From positions 231,241-295,240 of the forward strand of contig CAZXWN010000002.1 in the NCBI GenBank assembly GCA_964644695.1: a DNA stretch of 64,000 nt. Direction: 5' to 3'. The notes under the pieces were generated by a model, which worked only from the letters and a program-made list of their open reading frames with translations, was not told the DNA's origin and ran no database searches. Each line of letters starts with the position of its first letter. The first letter of the stretch is position 1. Below, piece after piece: positions 16,817-27,100 of the stretch. The DNA comes from CAZXWN01 sp964644695 [NCBI: uncultured bacterium]. GTDB taxonomy: Bacteria > UBP4 > UBA4092. The translations under genes were made by a program, and so were the position numbers.

Positions 16817-18040
16817 ATGAAACAAGACCCGGCAAAGAAAGGAGCCTCCTGCGCCATGAAACGATCAAGTCTCAGACACAGTGTGAAAGATGAAACTCCC
16901 GAGTGGATGAAAAACAAGAAACATCCTCATAAGCATAAGTTTATGTCTGGCCGTGCTATTGCACCCAAGGGGATCACCGGTAAAGAGTCACTGACAAAAT
17001 TGGTGAGTGAAACCTTCCTGGCCTACAATGCAGCGCGCCTGCGTGAAGCCTGTGAATTATATACACAGAAAATGCTTGAACCGGATGTGACAATCGGGAT
17101 GTCTCTGGCAGGTGCGCTTACTCCAGCCGGTATTGGCTGTTCCTGTGTTATCCCGTTGATTGAATCCGGTTTCGTTGACTGGATAGTCGCGACCGGTGCC
17201 AATATGTACCATGATATGCATTTCGCCTTGAATTTATTCCCGCGGGTTGGGTCATTCCAGGCTGACGATGTCTTATTACGAGAAAATGATGTCGTTCGAA
17301 TTTACGACATATTCCTGGGTTATACCGATGGTTTGATGGCCACGGATGATATCCTCCGTATGATCATTAAGCAGCCAGAATTCCAGAAGGAAATGGGCAC
17401 GGCTGAGTTCTATCACCTCCTGGGAAAATACTTGAATGAATACGAAAAGAAAAATAAAGTGGGTAAAGTCTCTGTCCTGGCTGCTGCCTATCGTTCCGGT
17501 GTGCCTGTTTTTACTTCCTCCCCTGGCGATTCTACGATTGGGATGAATATGGCAGGTGTTGAGCTGGAAGGGTATAAGTGCCGAATCAATCCTTCAATTG
17601 ATGTGAATGAGACCACCTCCATTGTTTTACATGCCAAACGCTCTGGTGGTAAATCTGGAGTGGTTTTGGTGGGTGGAGGTAGTCCTAAAAACTTTATGCT
17701 CCAGACAGAGCCTCAGATCCAGGAAGTTCTTCGGATCAAGGAAGTCGGACAGGATTATTTCCTTCAGTTTACGGATGCTCGGCCCGATACAGGTGGATTA
17801 TCCGGAGCCACCCCCAGTGAAGCCGTATCTTGGGGTAAAGTAGATCCCAATCGTTTACCTGATGCGATTGTCTGTTACCTGGATTCTACGGTAGCTCTTC
17901 CCATCATGGTTCATTATGCCATGGAGAACCGAAAGAAACGGCCTCTGAAACGGCTCTATGAAAAACGCGAAGAGATGCTTAAAAACCTGGTGGTTGAGTA
18001 TTTTGCTCATAACAAAATTACTCATCTGAGCCATAAATAA
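16817..18040 (+). CDS. Deoxyhypusine synthase-like protein (probable polyamine/homospermidine-type synthase)
   Basis: This 407-residue protein of the deoxyhypusine synthase family has [10 protein letters not shown] near 95, [12 protein letters not shown] near 133, [14 protein letters not shown] near 232, and [13 protein letters not shown] near 330, the last containing the catalytic lysine (about K340) that forms the enamine intermediate in the family. Bacteria lack the eIF5A target, and characterised bacterial members make homospermidine or related polyamines from putrescine with NAD. Its position right after an ornithine decarboxylase supports that reading. Two starts are credible: 16817 (TAGGA 5 nt upstream) and 16856 (AAAGGAG 11 nt upstream). 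A terminator follows. Confidence 0.87.
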   Translation: MKQDPAKKGASCAMKRSSLRHSVKDETPEWMKNKKHPHKHKFMSGRAIAPKGITGKESLTKLVSETFLAYNAARLREACELYTQKMLEPDVTIGMSLAGALTPAGIGCSCVIPLIESGFVDWIVATGANMYHDMHFALNLFPRVGSFQADDVLLRENDVVRIYDIFLGYTDGLMATDDILRMIIKQPEFQKEMGTAEFYHLLGKYLNEYEKKNKVGKVSVLAAAYRSGVPVFTSSPGDSTIGMNMAGVELEGYKCRINPSIDVNETTSIVLHAKRSGGKSGVVLVGGGSPKNFMLQTEPQIQEVLRIKEVGQDYFLQFTDARPDTGGLSGATPSEAVSWGKVDPNRLPDAIVCYLDSTVALPIMVHYAMENRKKRPLKRLYEKREEMLKNLVVEYFAHNKITHLSHK

Positions 18041-18063
18041 TCAGAGATTCAGTAAACAACGAC

Positions 18064-18100
18064 AACCGGCAGGTTCAGTAATGAGCCTGCCGGTTTTTTT
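18064..18100 (+). terminator. Rho-independent terminator after the polyamine genes
   Basis: A 10-bp perfect stem (AACCGGCAGG with CCTGCCGGTT), a 12-nt loop and seven T. Confidence 0.92.
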
Positions 18101-18203
18101 ATTGATTTATGAATTGTGCCGGATGTGTTGATTACCTTCTTTTAATGATGTGGGAGTATGATAAATATGAGGAAGAAATGTTGATTTTAAGGTGTTCGTT
18201 ACG

Positions 18204-18575
18204 ATGAAAGAATCATTTTACATTTTTATCGGCGGTGGATTAGGGAGTGTCAGCCGGTATTGGTTATCCAAAGGTGTAAATAGCCTGTATCTTGGAAGTT
18301 TCCCGGCAGGAACTCTGGTCTGTAATCTGGTGGGTTGTTTTCTCATTGGATTATGGATGGTAATGATGGCGCAGCGGTTTTTGATCAATCCCTACTTACG
18401 GATGTTTTTGTGTATTGGTTTTCTGGGAGGACTGACGACATTTTCAACTTTCAGTTATGAGACATTAAGTTTGTTTGAAGGGCGCAGTTATTTATGGGCG
18501 GGATTAAATATTCTGGCCAGCCTGGTGGGTTGTTTGACGGCTGTTTACCTGGGTAGTTTGCTGGCAAAGGCTTAG
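18204..18575 (+). CDS. crcB: Fluoride channel CrcB/FluC
   Basis: This protein of about 123 residues has four hydrophobic helices and the family motifs GGGLGSVSRYWLS (residues 7-19), FPAGTLVCNLVGCF near 33 and GFLGGLTTFSTFSYE near 75. The latter contains the TTFSTFS polar track that lines the fluoride pathway. FluC proteins are dual-topology dimers exporting F- passively across the inner membrane. A GTG start at 18192 would add four residues; the ATG at 18204 has AAGG about 11 nt upstream and gives the usual N-terminus. I see no fluoride riboswitch in the 100 nt before it. Confidence 0.93.
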   Translation: MKESFYIFIGGGLGSVSRYWLSKGVNSLYLGSFPAGTLVCNLVGCFLIGLWMVMMAQRFLINPYLRMFLCIGFLGGLTTFSTFSYETLSLFEGRSYLWAGLNILASLVGCLTAVYLGSLLAKA

Positions 18576-18600
18576 TTTCTTCATAAGGAGGAGCAAGAAG

Positions 18601-18957
18601 ATGCATCTACAGGGCGAAGGTAAATTACTAAGGATTTTTATTGGCGAATCGGATCATCTGAAGCATGAACCCCTTTATTCCGTGATTGTGAATTTGGCAC
18701 GAAAGGAAGGGCTGGCAGGAGTGACTGTTTTACGGGGACTGATGGGATATGGAGCTAACACCCGAATCCATCGGGCAAACCTCCTGGATTTGTCTTCCGA
18801 CTTACCCATTGTCGTAGAAATAGTCGATACAGAAGAAAAACTAACCACCTTCTTTCCCAAATTGAATCAGGTACTGGAAGAAACAAATTGCGGTGGAATG
18901 GTGACCCTGGAACGGGCCGATATTATCCGTTATTTCCACGAAAAAAAGTCCTGGTAA
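18601..18957 (+). CDS. DUF190 PII-like protein, CrcB partner
   Basis: This 118-residue protein contains the DUF190 hallmarks: KLLRIFIGESD at the N-terminus, LARKEGLAGVTVLRGLMGYG near 38, the IHRANLLDLSSDLPIVVEIVD stretch near 58 and the closing GGMVTLERADI. DUF190 proteins have a PII-like ferredoxin fold and very often neighbour or fuse to CrcB; their job is unsettled but probably regulatory. An AAGGAGGAG site precedes the start, 25 nt after crcB, so the two form an operon. Confidence 0.9.
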   Translation: MHLQGEGKLLRIFIGESDHLKHEPLYSVIVNLARKEGLAGVTVLRGLMGYGANTRIHRANLLDLSSDLPIVVEIVDTEEKLTTFFPKLNQVLEETNCGGMVTLERADIIRYFHEKKSW

Positions 18958-18971
18958 ATCAACCGTCTGAA

Positions 18972-19018
18972 CGAATCACCCACGGACTTGCTCGGAGCAG
19001 CTCCGTGAATGCTTCGAA
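18972..19018. repeat. REP-like palindromic element, copy 1
   Basis: A nested palindrome: outer CACGGA/TCCGTG arms enclose an inner perfect TGCTC-G-GAGCA. Nearly the same sequence recurs at 43108-43154 (inverted) and, more diverged, at 30457-30502. This copy lies 15 nt after the DUF190 gene. Confidence 0.85.
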
Positions 19019-19061
19019 TGTTTCAGGGGTAAGTGTTTGGGATGAAGAAAGATAAAATTAA

Positions 19062-19090
19062 AAAGCCCGGGTATTGGATACCCGGGCTTT
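19062..19090 (-). terminator. Terminator after malic enzyme gene
   Basis: A 13-bp perfect stem (AAAGCCCGGGTAT with its complement) with a 3-nt loop, followed on the - strand by a T-rich run. It is 18 nt past the malic enzyme stop. Confidence 0.9.
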
Positions 19091-19107
19091 ATTTATACTC
19101 TTGAGGA

Positions 19108-20529
19108 TTACCGGCGGCGGGCCACTCCGGTTTTACGGGCTGTTTCCGCAACTACCTCAGATACCTTGGCGGTTACTTTCCGATTAAACACAGACGGGAT
19201 GATATAGTCTTCATTCAGTTCATCGGGGGTGACGATACCCGCGATAGCTCTGGCGGCGGCCAGACACATTTCCTGATTAATATCGGTGGCGCGTACATCC
19301 AAAGCCCCACGGAACAGGCCTGGGAAGGCCAACACATTGTTGATTTGATTAGGATAGTCTGAACGCCCAGTGGCAACGATTCGTGCGTGCTTTTCAGCAA
19401 TTTCCGGCATTATTTCGGGAGTGGGATTTGCCAGCGCGAAGATAATGGAATCTTTGGCCATTTTCATAATATCTTCTTCCGTCACAATGCCCGGCCCTGA
19501 AACACCGACGAATACATCAGCATCGACTAATGCATCGGAAACTGTTCCTTTGAAACCGTGGGGATTGGTATTATCGGCAAACCATTCTTTCAACAGGTTC
19601 ATGTGTTCAGTCCGTCCCTTGTAGATAATTCCGGATCGGTCACAAACGATAATATTTTTAACGCCCATTCCCTGCAGCATCTTTGTACAGGCAATACCGG
19701 CAGCTCCGGCACCCACGATAACCAGTTTGATATCTTCAAAATTTTTCTTCACTACTTTAAGTGCGTTGATCATGGCGGCCGTTACGACTGTGGCGGTTCC
19801 ATGTTGGTCATCATGAAATACAGGAATATCTAATTCCTGTTTTAATCTCTGTTCAATCTCGACACACCGAGGAGCCGAGATGTCTTCAAGATTGATTCCA
19901 CCAAACCCCGGGGCGATATTTTTCACAGTCCGAATAATTTCTTCTGTATCTTTGGTATCCAGACAAATCGGGTAGGCATCAATATCAGCAAATTCCTTAA
20001 ACAACATGGCTTTGCCTTCCATGACGGGCATGGCAGCAAAAGGTCCAATATCACCTAAACCCAGAACCGCCGTTCCATCAGATACGACAGCGACTGAATT
20101 TTTCTTAATGGTCAGTGTCCATGCTTTTTGCGGTTCATCGTGGATAGCCGTACATACTCGGGCCACCCCGGGTGTATAAGCTCGGGATAAGGCATCACGG
20201 GTATTGACCGGGACTTTGTTTTGAATGTGGATTTTTCCGCCCAGGTGCATGAGGAATACGATGTCTGTCATGTGGATGATTTTGACATCTTCAATCTGGG
20301 CTACTAAATCAGAGATGGTTTTGGCATGTTGTGAATTTCGTGAATGAATGGTGATATCCCGAATGGTGGAATTTTTACCACCCTGTACAAGGTCAATCGC
20401 GTCAATATAGGCTTCGGCATCTCCGATGACTGTGAGTACTTTTCCCAGTGTGGCATGTGAGTTGGGGACCTCCAGTCTCAGGGTAAAACTATACTGCGCA
20501 CTTGTTGTAGGCATGACTTTTTGCTCCAA
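19108..20529 (-). CDS. NAD(P)-dependent malic enzyme with N-terminal ACT-like domain
   Basis: This 473-residue protein has an ACT-type regulatory domain at about 10-90 ([19 protein letters not shown]), then the malic enzyme catalytic domain with YTPGVARVC near 118, [15 protein letters not shown] near 150, [10 protein letters not shown] near 212 and [11 protein letters not shown] near 234, and a Rossmann domain with VGAGAAGIA near 271 and the SGPGIV/ANPTPE motifs near 338 and 365. The reaction is oxidative decarboxylation of malate to pyruvate. The ACT domain suggests allosteric control by an amino acid or other small ligand. The short form (without phosphotransacetylase tail) matches common anaerobe enzymes. 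NAD versus NADP preference is not decidable by eye. Confidence 0.92.
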   Translation of the reverse strand: MEQKVMPTTSAQYSFTLRLEVPNSHATLGKVLTVIGDAEAYIDAIDLVQGGKNSTIRDITIHSRNSQHAKTISDLVAQIEDVKIIHMTDIVFLMHLGGKIHIQNKVPVNTRDALSRAYTPGVARVCTAIHDEPQKAWTLTIKKNSVAVVSDGTAVLGLGDIGPFAAMPVMEGKAMLFKEFADIDAYPICLDTKDTEEIIRTVKNIAPGFGGINLEDISAPRCVEIEQRLKQELDIPVFHDDQHGTATVVTAAMINALKVVKKNFEDIKLVIVGAGAAGIACTKMLQGMGVKNIIVCDRSGIIYKGRTEHMNLLKEWFADNTNPHGFKGTVSDALVDADVFVGVSGPGIVTEEDIMKMAKDSIIFALANPTPEIMPEIAEKHARIVATGRSDYPNQINNVLAFPGLFRGALDVRATDINQEMCLAAARAIAGIVTPDELNEDYIIPSVFNRKVTAKVSEVVAETARKTGVARRR

Positions 20530-20639
20530 TGTGATAGGTTTGGCGTATTACCGACTCTTTATTTATTCTAATACGAAAAACTTTATTTCTCGGAAAATAA
20601 CGGGTCATGACATTATTCGAAATGAATTTCCAATCCCTT

Positions 20640-21494
20640 TTAAGGCAACAATAAACTCAATGTTGATTTTAATAATTCAGGAGTAGATGCAACCGCCAGG
20701 TCATACGTTTTATGAATGTTATCCTCAAAATCCAGAGGTTTATCGGTGAGGGAAGCAATCGCCGCTCCTGCGCATTGGGCTATCGCCAAACTGGAATAAC
20801 ATTCCGTGATTCCCTCTCCCCGGGCCAGATATAAATCAACGGTTCCCCGGGCAACATCCGTGAATCCTCCAGGGCCTCCATTGGGTAAAACAAATTTACA
20901 TTGTTCCAGGACTTTTTGATATTGATGAGTGCCGGCATACAAGGCGTGAGGTTTCATTAAGTAGGTTTCAACATAGGATTCATTCAGCTGTGTTGTGCCG
21001 GATAATTTCATCGGTTGATAGGTAAAGCGGTCTTGATTATTGAAGGATCCTGTATAGGATTTATTCTGATTGATGAAATCTATCTGGCCGGTGATGAGAT
21101 TGACGACGAATGAACCCAGAGGAGTATTCCCCTCCCACAAACCCATGGCAGACAGCCAGAAAGCAGGGATTTGACGGCGATACAGAGCGCTGCCGTCCAG
21201 AGGATCCACCACTGCATAGAAGGGAGATGTCAATCCAGGATTCAATTCTACTCGGCCTTTTTCTTCGGTTAATACCACCCATGAATGACGGGTGGATTCA
21301 AGCCGATTCAAAATCAGGTCTTCCAGGATTTTATCCATCCCAATAATATCTGGATCCGTTTCCCGATATCCTGATTCACGGTGGGCAATGACTTCCGTTC
21401 CCACGCCAGTTGTTTGACTGACTTGTTGGTAAATTTGTTCTGCTGTATTCAAGCAAAACAACGGCCATCCTTCAAAATCACTGAAACGATTCAT
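20640..21494 (-). CDS. Inositol monophosphatase/FBPase superfamily protein
   Basis: This 284-residue protein carries the superfamily metal-binding motif VVDPLDGSALYRR near residue 93, preceded by LTEEKG near 75 (first metal-ligand glutamate), and a C-terminal ITECYSSLAIAQCAGAAI helix near 230 in place of the usual WDxAA motif. The overall layout matches Li+-sensitive phosphomonoesterases, but the C-terminal motif is unusual (no obvious WDxAA aspartate), so the substrate may differ from inositol phosphate or fructose bisphosphate. It lies downstream of the MTH1187-type gene on the same strand, separated by a terminator-like hairpin. Confidence 0.78.
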   Translation of the reverse strand: MNRFSDFEGWPLFCLNTAEQIYQQVSQTTGVGTEVIAHRESGYRETDPDIIGMDKILEDLILNRLESTRHSWVVLTEEKGRVELNPGLTSPFYAVVDPLDGSALYRRQIPAFWLSAMGLWEGNTPLGSFVVNLITGQIDFINQNKSYTGSFNNQDRFTYQPMKLSGTTQLNESYVETYLMKPHALYAGTHQYQKVLEQCKFVLPNGGPGGFTDVARGTVDLYLARGEGITECYSSLAIAQCAGAAIASLTDKPLDFEDNIHKTYDLAVASTPELLKSTLSLLLP

Positions 21495-21513
21495 GGGTTA
21501 CTCCGAGATTAAT

Positions 21514-21543
21514 AAAAGGGACAGATACTGTCATATCTGTCCC
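21514..21543 (-). terminator. Terminator after the MTH1187-type gene
   Basis: GGGACAGATA pairs perfectly with TATCTGTCCC across a 6-nt loop, followed on the - strand by TTTTATTAAT. It lies between the MTH1187-type gene and the phosphatase gene. Confidence 0.85.
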
Positions 21544-21549
21544 CTGGGA

Positions 21550-21870
21550 TTATTCTTTAATTTTCTTAAGCTGTGTTTTTAATGCTTTCATTTTTCCGGT
21601 TGATGAGAGATCCTTATCCCGCCGTTCATCAATCAGTATGGTTGTGGAAACCCGTTGAATCTCTTTGGAAAAGACCGCATTGTGCGCTTTAGTGATGGCG
21701 GCCATCACGTCGCGCATTTCACCTTCTACGGTGGTTGACCCTGAACCCAGTGAAACGGTTATTTTGGGTTGAGATTGAAGTGTTTTAACAGCCTTGGCCA
21801 CATGGGCACTCACACTGGGTGTCCCCGTTCCAAGAGGAACTATTTTAACTTCTGCAACAACTTTTCCCAT
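21550..21870 (-). CDS. MTH1187/YqgV-family (DUF77) thiamine-binding-type protein
   Basis: This protein of about 106 residues has the family pattern: VVAEVKIVPLGTGTPSVSAHVAKAV at the start (opening strand plus PSVS loop), TTVEGEMRDVMAAITKAHNAVF in the middle and RVSTTILIDERRDK near the end, typical of MTH1187-type ferredoxin-fold proteins. Some members bind thiamine-type ligands; the cellular role is unclear. I chose the ATG at 21870 because AAAGGAG lies 10 nt upstream; an ATG at 21879 is too close to that site. The C-terminal lysine-rich tail is a small extension. It is followed by a terminator. Confidence 0.85.
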   Translation of the reverse strand: MGKVVAEVKIVPLGTGTPSVSAHVAKAVKTLQSQPKITVSLGSGSTTVEGEMRDVMAAITKAHNAVFSKEIQRVSTTILIDERRDKDLSSTGKMKALKTQLKKIKE

Positions 21871-21904
21871 GATTATCATTCTCCTTTAAGAGAATCTTTA
21901 AGCA

Positions 21905-22915
21905 TTATTCAATACCGGGATAACGCGCCAGTTTCACCGGAAGTCCTGTCTTATTGGATTCATATGCCGCAAGTACTCCCGCCACAGCTGAGAATCCCAT
22001 CTCCGGTGTAACACTGGGTTCTCGTTCTTCCTTGATGGCGGCGGCAAATTCTTTGAGCTCCGCCGTCAGTCCATATTCACCTTCGGCCTTAATTTCCTGC
22101 CATTCCTTTTCACCTACAAGGGCACACTTTACCACAGGCATGAAAGCGGGTATTTCAAGTGCACCTTTGGTCCCCAGGATTCTGGCGACAGCCTGACCCG
22201 CGGGCTGAGGTGTGCTCCAACTGATTTCGGAAAAAGCGGTTGCCTTATTTTCAAGGGTCATGAACATGAGTCCATTGTCTTCAACATCAATATCAAAATG
22301 ATAAGTTCCACAACGGGCTGTAATGGTGTCCACCAATGAGCCTGACCAATACTGGACTCGATCAATACTGTGGACCCCATTGTTCATTAATATCCCGCCA
22401 CCTGACAAAACTTTTTTACCCATCCACTGCGGATATCCTGCTTGTAATCCAAGCATATTGATTTTGTCCACAATATAGACAACATCTCCGATTTTCCCTG
22501 AATCAATGATTTTTTTAGCCATCACATTCTCAGGATAAAAACGATGTGTATGTCCCGGCATCACGATCACTTTGTTTTTATGAGCGGCCCGGTATATGTC
22601 CATGATGTTTTCCAGACTGACTTCTACCGGTTTTTCGCACAGGATGTGTTTGCCGGCATTTGCTGCGGCAACAGCACAGTCTCGGTGCAGGGTATGCGGC
22701 AGGCAGATTGAAACAGCCTGAATGTCCGTCTGGCCCAGCAGGTCCTGATAGTTAGAATAGGAATGAATTCCATATTCTTTGCTGAAAGCATCCGCTCTTG
22801 TCGCGTCATTGTCAGCCACAGCCACGACTTTAAATCCATCAATGGCATTAAAAATATCCGTATGGTACTTGCCCATGCGGCCAGCACCAATAATTCCAAT
22901 TCCGATGTAACTCAT
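21905..22915 (-). CDS. Gfo/Idh/MocA-family oxidoreductase (inositol dehydrogenase-like)
   Basis: This 336-residue protein has an N-terminal Rossmann fold GIGIIGAGRMGKYH (residues 5-18), the family's HILCEKPVEVS motif near 90 (catalytic-site Lys of EKP), MPGHTHRFYPENV near 118, and a C-terminal alpha/beta domain with GGGILMNNGVHSIDR near 172 containing the usual active-site Asp/His pair. Enzymes of this family oxidise sugars or cyclitols such as myo-inositol with NAD(P). The substrate is not readable from sequence. It is the upstream gene of a - strand group with the MTH1187-type protein (34 nt gap). Confidence 0.88.
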   Translation of the reverse strand: MSYIGIGIIGAGRMGKYHTDIFNAIDGFKVVAVADNDATRADAFSKEYGIHSYSNYQDLLGQTDIQAVSICLPHTLHRDCAVAAANAGKHILCEKPVEVSLENIMDIYRAAHKNKVIVMPGHTHRFYPENVMAKKIIDSGKIGDVVYIVDKINMLGLQAGYPQWMGKKVLSGGGILMNNGVHSIDRVQYWSGSLVDTITARCGTYHFDIDVEDNGLMFMTLENKATAFSEISWSTPQPAGQAVARILGTKGALEIPAFMPVVKCALVGEKEWQEIKAEGEYGLTAELKEFAAAIKEEREPSVTPEMGFSAVAGVLAAYESNKTGLPVKLARYPGIE

Positions 22916-23008
22916 AGTTAAATCCTTTGCTGATTTGATAATAGTTCCTTTTTTATACTATCAAAAACCGGGTTATGTAGTATTAAACACCCATTTTATA
23001 TGAATATT

Positions 23009-23017
23009 TGGTATAAT
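23009..23017 (+). promoter_or_regulatory. Extended -10 promoter of asd
   Basis: TGGTATAAT (TGn plus TATAAT) lies 72 nt before the asd start. A GC-rich hairpin (GGGCC/GGCCC, 23030-23060) follows in the leader. No good -35 is seen, which suits an extended -10 promoter. Confidence 0.6.
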
Positions 23018-23088
23018 TTTATATTTAACCGGGCCGAGTGGTCCCAATTTATCTGGCCCACCCATTTCAATAGTGCAAGGTGACGAAT

Positions 23089-24084
23089 ATGACCCCGAAA
23101 AATATTGCTGTCGCAGGTGCGACAGGCGCCGTTGGCGCAGAATTCGTAAGTGTTTTAGAAAAGCGCAATTTCCCCGTTAAAAACATCAAATTCTTAGCGT
23201 CTGCTCGGTCTGTGGGTAAGAAAATCACCTTCAAAGGCGAAGAATTTGCGGTCGAAGAAATGACCAAAGATTCATTTAAGGGAATGGATGTCGCCTTATT
23301 CTCTGCCGGTGGTTCACAATCCAAAATCTATGCTCAATCTTGTGTGGATGCGGGTTGTGTCATGGTAGATAATTCTTCTGCATTCCGCATGACTCCTGAT
23401 GTTCCTCTGGTCATTCCTGAAATTAATCCCGAAGATGTGAAATGGCACAAAGGGATCATTGCCAATCCGAATTGCTCTACCATTATCATGTTGATGGCCG
23501 TTTATCCCATCTATCAACTTTCCAAAGTTAAACGCGTGATTGTTTCGACTTATCAGGCGGCCAGTGGTGCTGGTGCTAAAGCTATGAAGGAACTGGAAGA
23601 TCAGGCACGCGACTTTCTGGATGGAAAGCCCGTTAAAAAGGAAGTCCTTCCTTATCAAATCGCTTTCAATCTTTTCAGCCATAACACCAAAATCGGCGAT
23701 GATGGATACAATGAAGAAGAAGTCAAGATGATTAAAGAGACTAATAAAATCCTTCACGACGAAAACATTAAAGTCACACCAACTTGTGTCCGCGTTCCTG
23801 TCTTACGGGCTCATTCAGAATCTATCGTGGTGGAAACAGAACAAAAGCTGAGTCTTGATGCTGTGCGGTCAGCCATTGCGAAGTTCCCCGGCTGTCAGTT
23901 GGTAGATGATCGTGAAAAGAATTACTTCCCCATGCCGTTGGAAGTGTCTGGTGAGTATGATTGTAAAGTGGGTCGTATTCGTTACGATTATACTTTTGAT
24001 AATGGAATTGCTTTATTCGTCTGTGGTGACCAGCTTCTAAAGGGTGCTGCATTAAACGCTGTACAGATTGCAGAATTACTCTAA
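23089..24084 (+). CDS. asd: Aspartate-semialdehyde dehydrogenase
   Basis: This protein of about 331 residues has the NADP-binding start IAVAGATGAVGAEF (residues 5-18), SARSVGKKI near 38, the catalytic Cys in NPNCSTI (about C129), the VSTYQAASGAG motif near 157 and RVPVLRAHSES near 238 with the catalytic His. It converts aspartyl phosphate to aspartate semialdehyde for lysine, diaminopimelate, methionine and threonine synthesis. The ATG at 23089 is preferred because AAGGTGA lies 5-8 nt upstream; a GTG at 23080 would overlap that site. No lysine-pathway partner is adjacent. Confidence 0.95.
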   Translation: MTPKNIAVAGATGAVGAEFVSVLEKRNFPVKNIKFLASARSVGKKITFKGEEFAVEEMTKDSFKGMDVALFSAGGSQSKIYAQSCVDAGCVMVDNSSAFRMTPDVPLVIPEINPEDVKWHKGIIANPNCSTIIMLMAVYPIYQLSKVKRVIVSTYQAASGAGAKAMKELEDQARDFLDGKPVKKEVLPYQIAFNLFSHNTKIGDDGYNEEEVKMIKETNKILHDENIKVTPTCVRVPVLRAHSESIVVETEQKLSLDAVRSAIAKFPGCQLVDDREKNYFPMPLEVSGEYDCKVGRIRYDYTFDNGIALFVCGDQLLKGAALNAVQIAELL

Positions 24085-24115
24085 TCCGATTTATGGATTA
24101 TGGAGACTTAATATT

Positions 24116-27100
24116 ATGACTTCTCATGTTAATTTCAAAGGATGGCTTATCGCCATCCTTTTTTTATTTACCGGATACATGGTTATGGCAAAACAACCTA
24201 TAGCTGTTTCACAGGACTGGAGTTCTCCCCAGATGGGTGTTCTGTTGCAGTCCGATTCCAAAGGCGAAGTATGGCGTGCAGAGAAAACAACTCAGGACAA
24301 CATTGACCGTATGGTGTTGAGATGCCCCATTACACGGAAACTCACCCCAGAATTACCAATGACTTTTCGGTATCGGATTCAGACCTTGCGTGAAGTGTTA
24401 GATTTTCGTATCAACCTGATTGACAAGTCGGGTACACGATATTCGTACCTCATTACCAAACCTTCTCCGGATGTCTGGCAATCCGATTCTTCACCCGTAA
24501 ATGAACTGAGAGACGACAAATACCGGAGACTCTGGAATCCACAGAACATCACTACATTGGAATATGAAGTTCTGACCCGGGGTAAATCTGGAGAAAAAGT
24601 GATTCTGGATTTTGAACCTGTTGTCTATGAAGCAAATACTACCGTGTCAGAAGAAAATTCGTTTTTTACATATCCCAAACGGGGTGTTTTTGCCAGTGCC
24701 AATCCTCCTTTCATCAGTTGGAGTCTGGTCACGGGTGCCACTCAATACAGAGTAACTTTGTCCCAGGACAGTCTGATGAAATATCAGAATGCTATCGACT
24801 ACCAATCTGACTGGATAACGACTAACTTTCACACCCCAACCAGGATTATTGAGGATGGTAACTGGTATGCTCGTGTTGAGTATAAGACGGCTGACGGGAT
24901 TAAAGTCAGTCCGATAACCCGTTTTCTGATTTCCGAGAAATCTAAGAAATTCCTAGTACCCTCTGTCCCAGATAAATTGAAATCAGTTCATCCCTACTTG
25001 ATGGTCAATCCGACTATCTTACAAAGATTGCGCAATGAAATTACCAATTCCAAACAAAATACCTGGATAGAACTGACCACTTGGCTATATACCACCTCTT
25101 TACAGTATCAGCCAGAAGAACCTCCTGTATTTAAAGATGGTGTGTGGGATTATGAAACCTGGCGGACCATTGATAATAAAGCGGGTGCGGCACAAACCAA
25201 TATTCTGCAATCTGCATTAATCTATATGGTCTCTCATGATACTGTGGCCGCTGAGAATGCCCGAAGGGTCATGCTTGATGTGGCTCGTTGGAAGGTTGAT
25301 GGGTCCACAGGAATAAATAGTGTGGACCACGCTGCTCAAGGACTGCTGTACAGTATGAGCCTTGGATATGACTGGTTAAATGATTACCTGTCAGACGCTG
25401 ATAAGAAAGTAGTCAGAGAGTGCATCCGGCAACGTGCCGACCTGATGTATAAGTTCCTGAATCCACTCCGTTCAGATCCTGCAAACAATCACCCATGGTT
25501 CTGTACTTCCGCATTGGGGATTGGTGGTCTTGCTCTTTATAATGAAGTCCCGGAAGCTAAAGACTGGGTAGATTATGCTGTGCAGCTTTATTGTGGACAG
25601 TATTTATCATTAGGCGGTCCTGACGGTGAATGGCATGAAGGTATTGCTTATTGGTCTTATACATTGTTCTTTGTGTTTCAGTTCACCGACAGTTTGTATG
25701 AAGCCACGGGTGTGGATCTTTACCAATACCCATGGTTAAAGAAAACAGCCAGCTACAAAATCAATGCGCAACCCCCCGTGAGTTTCGGTGTTCCCTTTGG
25801 TGATTCGAAACCGCTGCTTCCCTCAGCTTTTGATGCATTGATTATGTCTCGATTTGCCAGCCGATATAAGGATGGTTTAGCACAGTGGTATTGTACTCAG
25901 ATTCCGGCACTTGGTAAATCATATTTGCCTTATTACATGTTATGGTTTGATTCAAATTTGAAACCGGCAGTCGTGGATAATCAGCCCGCATCAGCTATGT
26001 GGAAGGAGTGGGGTGTTGCTGTACATCATTCTAGCCTGGTAGGTGCAGATAATAATATGGTTGCTATCAAGTCCGGTGATTACCTGGGGCGGCGTTGGAG
26101 TCATTCTCACCCAGACCTGAACAGTTTTGTGTTGTATGGCAAAGGTGAACCGTTGCTCTGTGATTCCGGATACTATGATCCATCGGGTGGCGTGCCTTAT
26201 GGTGGAGACCATCATATCGAGTGGTCTCTACAATCCAAGGCCCATAATCTGCCTTTAGTGAATGGAAATGGACAGTCCATCTTTACACCGGGCGCAGATG
26301 GTGAGATCAGCAAATATCTGGCACTGAAGGATATGCTTTATGTGTGTGCGGATGCTTCCAACCCGATGATTTATAATTGGCAGCTGGACCAGTATAAGCG
26401 GCATTTGTTTGCTTTGGACAGTGAGACCTATTTGACTTGGGATGAGATTGCTGCACCGGAGCCGGCTCGTTACGACTGGCTCTATCATTCGGCCTTCCCC
26501 ATGACAGTCAACCCAGAACAACGGATGATTTCCATTACGGGTAAAAAATCACGACTGGAAATGCGTTTCCTGAATCCGCTGAAACTAAGTTACAGCTTGT
26601 CTTCAGGATTCACCATTGTTCCTGCCCGGAAAACACCCACTTCATTCCCGGATCAGTATCATGTGGCCATCTATCCGGCTACAACAACTCGGGTGGACTG
26701 GGTTCCAATCAAAGACTATGCTGAGCCGTCATCAATTGATAGTCAGCCTGGAGTTAAATTAAAACAGACCGGATTTGGCGTTCTTTATTCGCTGTCTAAT
26801 GCCAGTGGAAAGAGACCTGTGAGTTGTTCTCCACTGTCTGTTCCTTATGCAGATGCCGGAAAGATATACTTAGGGAACACCCACTATTATTATTTATTTA
26901 ATCGGACGAATACTTCTTTACCCTTAACTGTATCTGCAAATGTAGATCAGGTAACAGACAATCCATTGGTTATGTTGTTGAGTAGCATTGTCTCCTTTGA
27001 AGCTGAATTCCGAGGTAAGGGATTAATTCTGGGTACGGATCAAGATAAACATATTAAGCGTTTAATTCTGGTGGATGCCCTTTCAGTGAAAGCTCTGGGA

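Noticed and set aside
18105-18203. Fluoride riboswitch before crcB
   Set aside because: Checked because of the gene; I could not find the conserved pseudoknot motif.
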